Source of the DNA: Flagellimonas marinaquae
GTDB taxonomy: Bacteria > Bacteroidota > Bacteroidia > Flavobacteriales > Flavobacteriaceae
Direction of reading: 5' to 3'
DNA length: 64,000 nucleotides
Assembly: GCF_023716465.1 (NCBI RefSeq)
Contig: NZ_CP092415.1
Location: forward strand, 3,325,501 to 3,389,500
The translations under genes and the position numbers were made by a program. This document shows positions 62,973-64,000 of this stretch, one piece after another. Numbering within the stretch: the first letter of the stretch is position 1; each line of letters starts with the position of its first letter. Below the pieces are notes generated by a model, which was not told the DNA's origin, did not search any database, and saw nothing but the letters and a program-made list of their open reading frames with translations.

Positions 62973-63425
62973 ATGAATATGTTAAAAATAGGAGATAAAG
63001 TACCTGATTTTTCAGCAAAAGACCAAGACGGCAATACAATTAATCTTAGTGATTACAAAGGCAAGAAGTTAGTGGTATTTTTCTACCCTAAAGCAAGTAC
63101 TCCTGGATGTACGGCCGAAGCCTGTAATTTACGGGACAATTATAAGGAATTGCAAGATCAAGGTTTTGAGCTTTTGGGCGTTAGTGCCGATTCAGAAAAA
63201 AGACAATCCAATTTTAGGAACAAATACGAGTTTCCTTTTCCCTTATTGGCAGACGAAGACCATACCGTAATCAACACCTTTGGTGTTTGGGGGCCAAAAA
63301 AATTTATGGGAAAAGAATACGACGGTATTCATCGTACCACTTTTATTATTGATGGTGATGGAGTGGTAGAAAACGTTATCAGTAAAGTAAAAACCAAAGA
63401 CCACGCTGCGCAGATATTGTCTTAA
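62973..63425 (+). CDS. bcp: Thioredoxin-dependent thiol peroxidase (Bcp)
   Basis: 150-aa peroxiredoxin reducing H2O2 and organic peroxides. Peroxidatic Cys in ASTPGCTAEACNLRDNY near residue 47 with the resolving Cys five residues on, the Bcp arrangement. KVPDFSAKDQDGNTINLSDYKGK is the family start. ATG at 62973 or two codons on at 62979; both are plausible. Divergent from nth. Confidence 0.95.
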   Translation: MNMLKIGDKVPDFSAKDQDGNTINLSDYKGKKLVVFFYPKASTPGCTAEACNLRDNYKELQDQGFELLGVSADSEKRQSNFRNKYEFPFPLLADEDHTVINTFGVWGPKKFMGKEYDGIHRTTFIIDGDGVVENVISKVKTKDHAAQILS

Positions 63426-63506
63426 AATGCTTTTTTTCTCATCGAGCGTAGTCTAGATGTCAATAAACATGAGGCATTTTAAAGTTCTCGATTGCGCTCG
63501 AACGGA
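63424..63506. repeat. REP-like extragenic palindrome
   Basis: Inverted half sites TCGAGCGTAGTCTAGA and TCTCGATTGCGCTCGA, enclosed by AAAATGC / GCATTTT arms, between bcp and the next terminator. The TCGAGCG-AGTCGAGA core is a known type of scattered flavobacterial repeat; a half site also occurs near 12882. Confidence 0.6.
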
Positions 63507-63525
63507 CAATAAAACGTAATAAAGT

Positions 63526-63556
63526 AAAAAAGGCACTGATTTCAGTGCCTTTTTGT
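63526..63556. terminator. Bidirectional terminator
   Basis: Stem AAAAAGGCACTGA / TCAGTGCCTTTTT with almost no loop (TT), flanked by A and T runs, between converging genes. Confidence 0.85.
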
Positions 63557-64000
63557 TTATTCTTTTTTCTCAAGAACCTTTCTGGTAAATAAGTTTTTTT
63601 CTTTGATTATTTCGGCAATACCCTCCGGTAATTCTTCTTCCCATCCATCATCCTTGTTAATGATTCTTTTAAGAACATCCCTGGAGAAAATATGGAGCAC
63701 ATCCGGGTCATAATCAATAATGTCCATCACCTTTCCGTTATATTTAAAGAATTTGTACAATTCTTTCATTCTTGGATGAACCTTTACATTGTTGCTGGTA
63801 AGCACCTGTCCCGTTTCTGGATCTTTCATAGGGTAGAGGTACACTTTTAAATCCTTAAAGAACAGTTTGCCGAACGCTTCAAGAATACCACCGCTCAAGT
63901 GACGATAGTATTTTTCATCAAAAACATCTACCAAGTTGTTCACGCCCATGGTCAATCCAATTTTGGCCTTGGTGTAGCTGTTAAAGTATTCCACCAACTT
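63557..64000 (-). CDS. C-terminal part of an unrecognised protein, runs off the right edge
   Basis: 148 codons of a minus-strand frame still open at 64000, so only the C-terminus is visible. It is polar, with segments LSGGILEAFGKLFFKDLKVYL, PMKDPETGQVL and HIFSRDVLKRI, and ends in an acidic/basic helix (TRKVLEKKE). The frame continues through AAG at the edge, so an internal TTG is not its start. I do not recognise the family. Confidence 0.75.
   Translation of the reverse strand, partial: KLVEYFNSYTKAKIGLTMGVNNLVDVFDEKYYRHLSGGILEAFGKLFFKDLKVYLYPMKDPETGQVLTSNNVKVHPRMKELYKFFKYNGKVMDIIDYDPDVLHIFSRDVLKRIINKDDGWEEELPEGIAEIIKEKNLFTRKVLEKKE

Noticed and set aside
1..64000. tRNA, rRNA or transposase genes
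   Set aside because: No cloverleaf with a TTCGA-type T arm, rRNA segment or IS transposase was recognised in gaps or frames; the only recombinase is the one at 39889.

Overview
The window looks like chromosome of a marine-type Flavobacteriaceae (Bacteroidota). The evidence is a gliding/type IX secretion trio (giant adhesin with a gliding-type C-terminal domain, PorP/SprF protein, TPR-PD40-OmpA protein), a DUF4834 protein, a TonB-linked carboxypeptidase-like receptor, several promoters close to the Bacteroidota -7 consensus TAnnTTTG, and flavobacterial versions of housekeeping genes. No rRNA, tRNA or CRISPR array was seen.

Layout. 0-23.8 kb is ordinary chromosome: fumC, a TonB receptor, arsC-like, prfB (with its programmed +1 frameshift intact), a metzincin-type protease, threonine aldolase, ybaB, an S9 oligopeptidase, a cysteine-synthase-like enzyme beside an alpha-oxoamine synthase (possibly the cysteate/capnine route to sulfonolipids), a gdx-type SMR exporter, a sugar acetyltransferase, glutaminase, DoxX, a sterol-desaturase-family enzyme and RidA.

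23.95-41.1 kb is an accessory region and the most interesting part. A tyrosine recombinase (39889-41004, minus) heads about 16 kb of visibly AT-rich, unrelated genes, all on the minus strand. They are separated by palindromic elements of 116-132 bp near the recombinase and up to 378 bp far from it. Each intact element starts with an AAC core and ends with a GTT core, and its two arms pair with an asymmetric unpaired spacer, as integron attC sites do. The two ends of a segment lying between elements are reverse complements of each other (e.g. GTTGTAGCCA/TGGCTACAAC, GTTACCTGCA/TGCAGGTAAC). A 273-bp ORF-less unit occurs twice, apparently identical, and identity stops exactly at AAC on both sides in both copies. 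This is what site-specific cassette insertion would leave. The recombinase resembles integron integrases near its C-terminus but lacks the extra IntI-specific segment, and it points the same way as the cassettes. I read the region as an integron-like cassette array driven by a non-IntI recombinase. Cargo includes AlkC-like and Ada-like alkylation-damage proteins, PdxH, a phosphodiesterase, a PLP decarboxylase, GNAT, nucleotidyltransferase, a Crp-type regulator, an EEP-family lipoprotein, DUF6090 and DUF4386 proteins, and several unknowns.

41.1-64 kb returns to core genome: a GNAT-like protein, an outer-membrane transporter-like protein, an envelope polysaccharide operon (DUF4834, YfhO, GT4, flippase) with 1-bp start/stop overlaps, a basic Ser/Arg-rich secreted protein, the gliding/T9SS trio, uvrA, an ECF sigma factor followed by a 47-aa ORF, a cysteine-free endonuclease III, bcp, and a gene running off the right edge.
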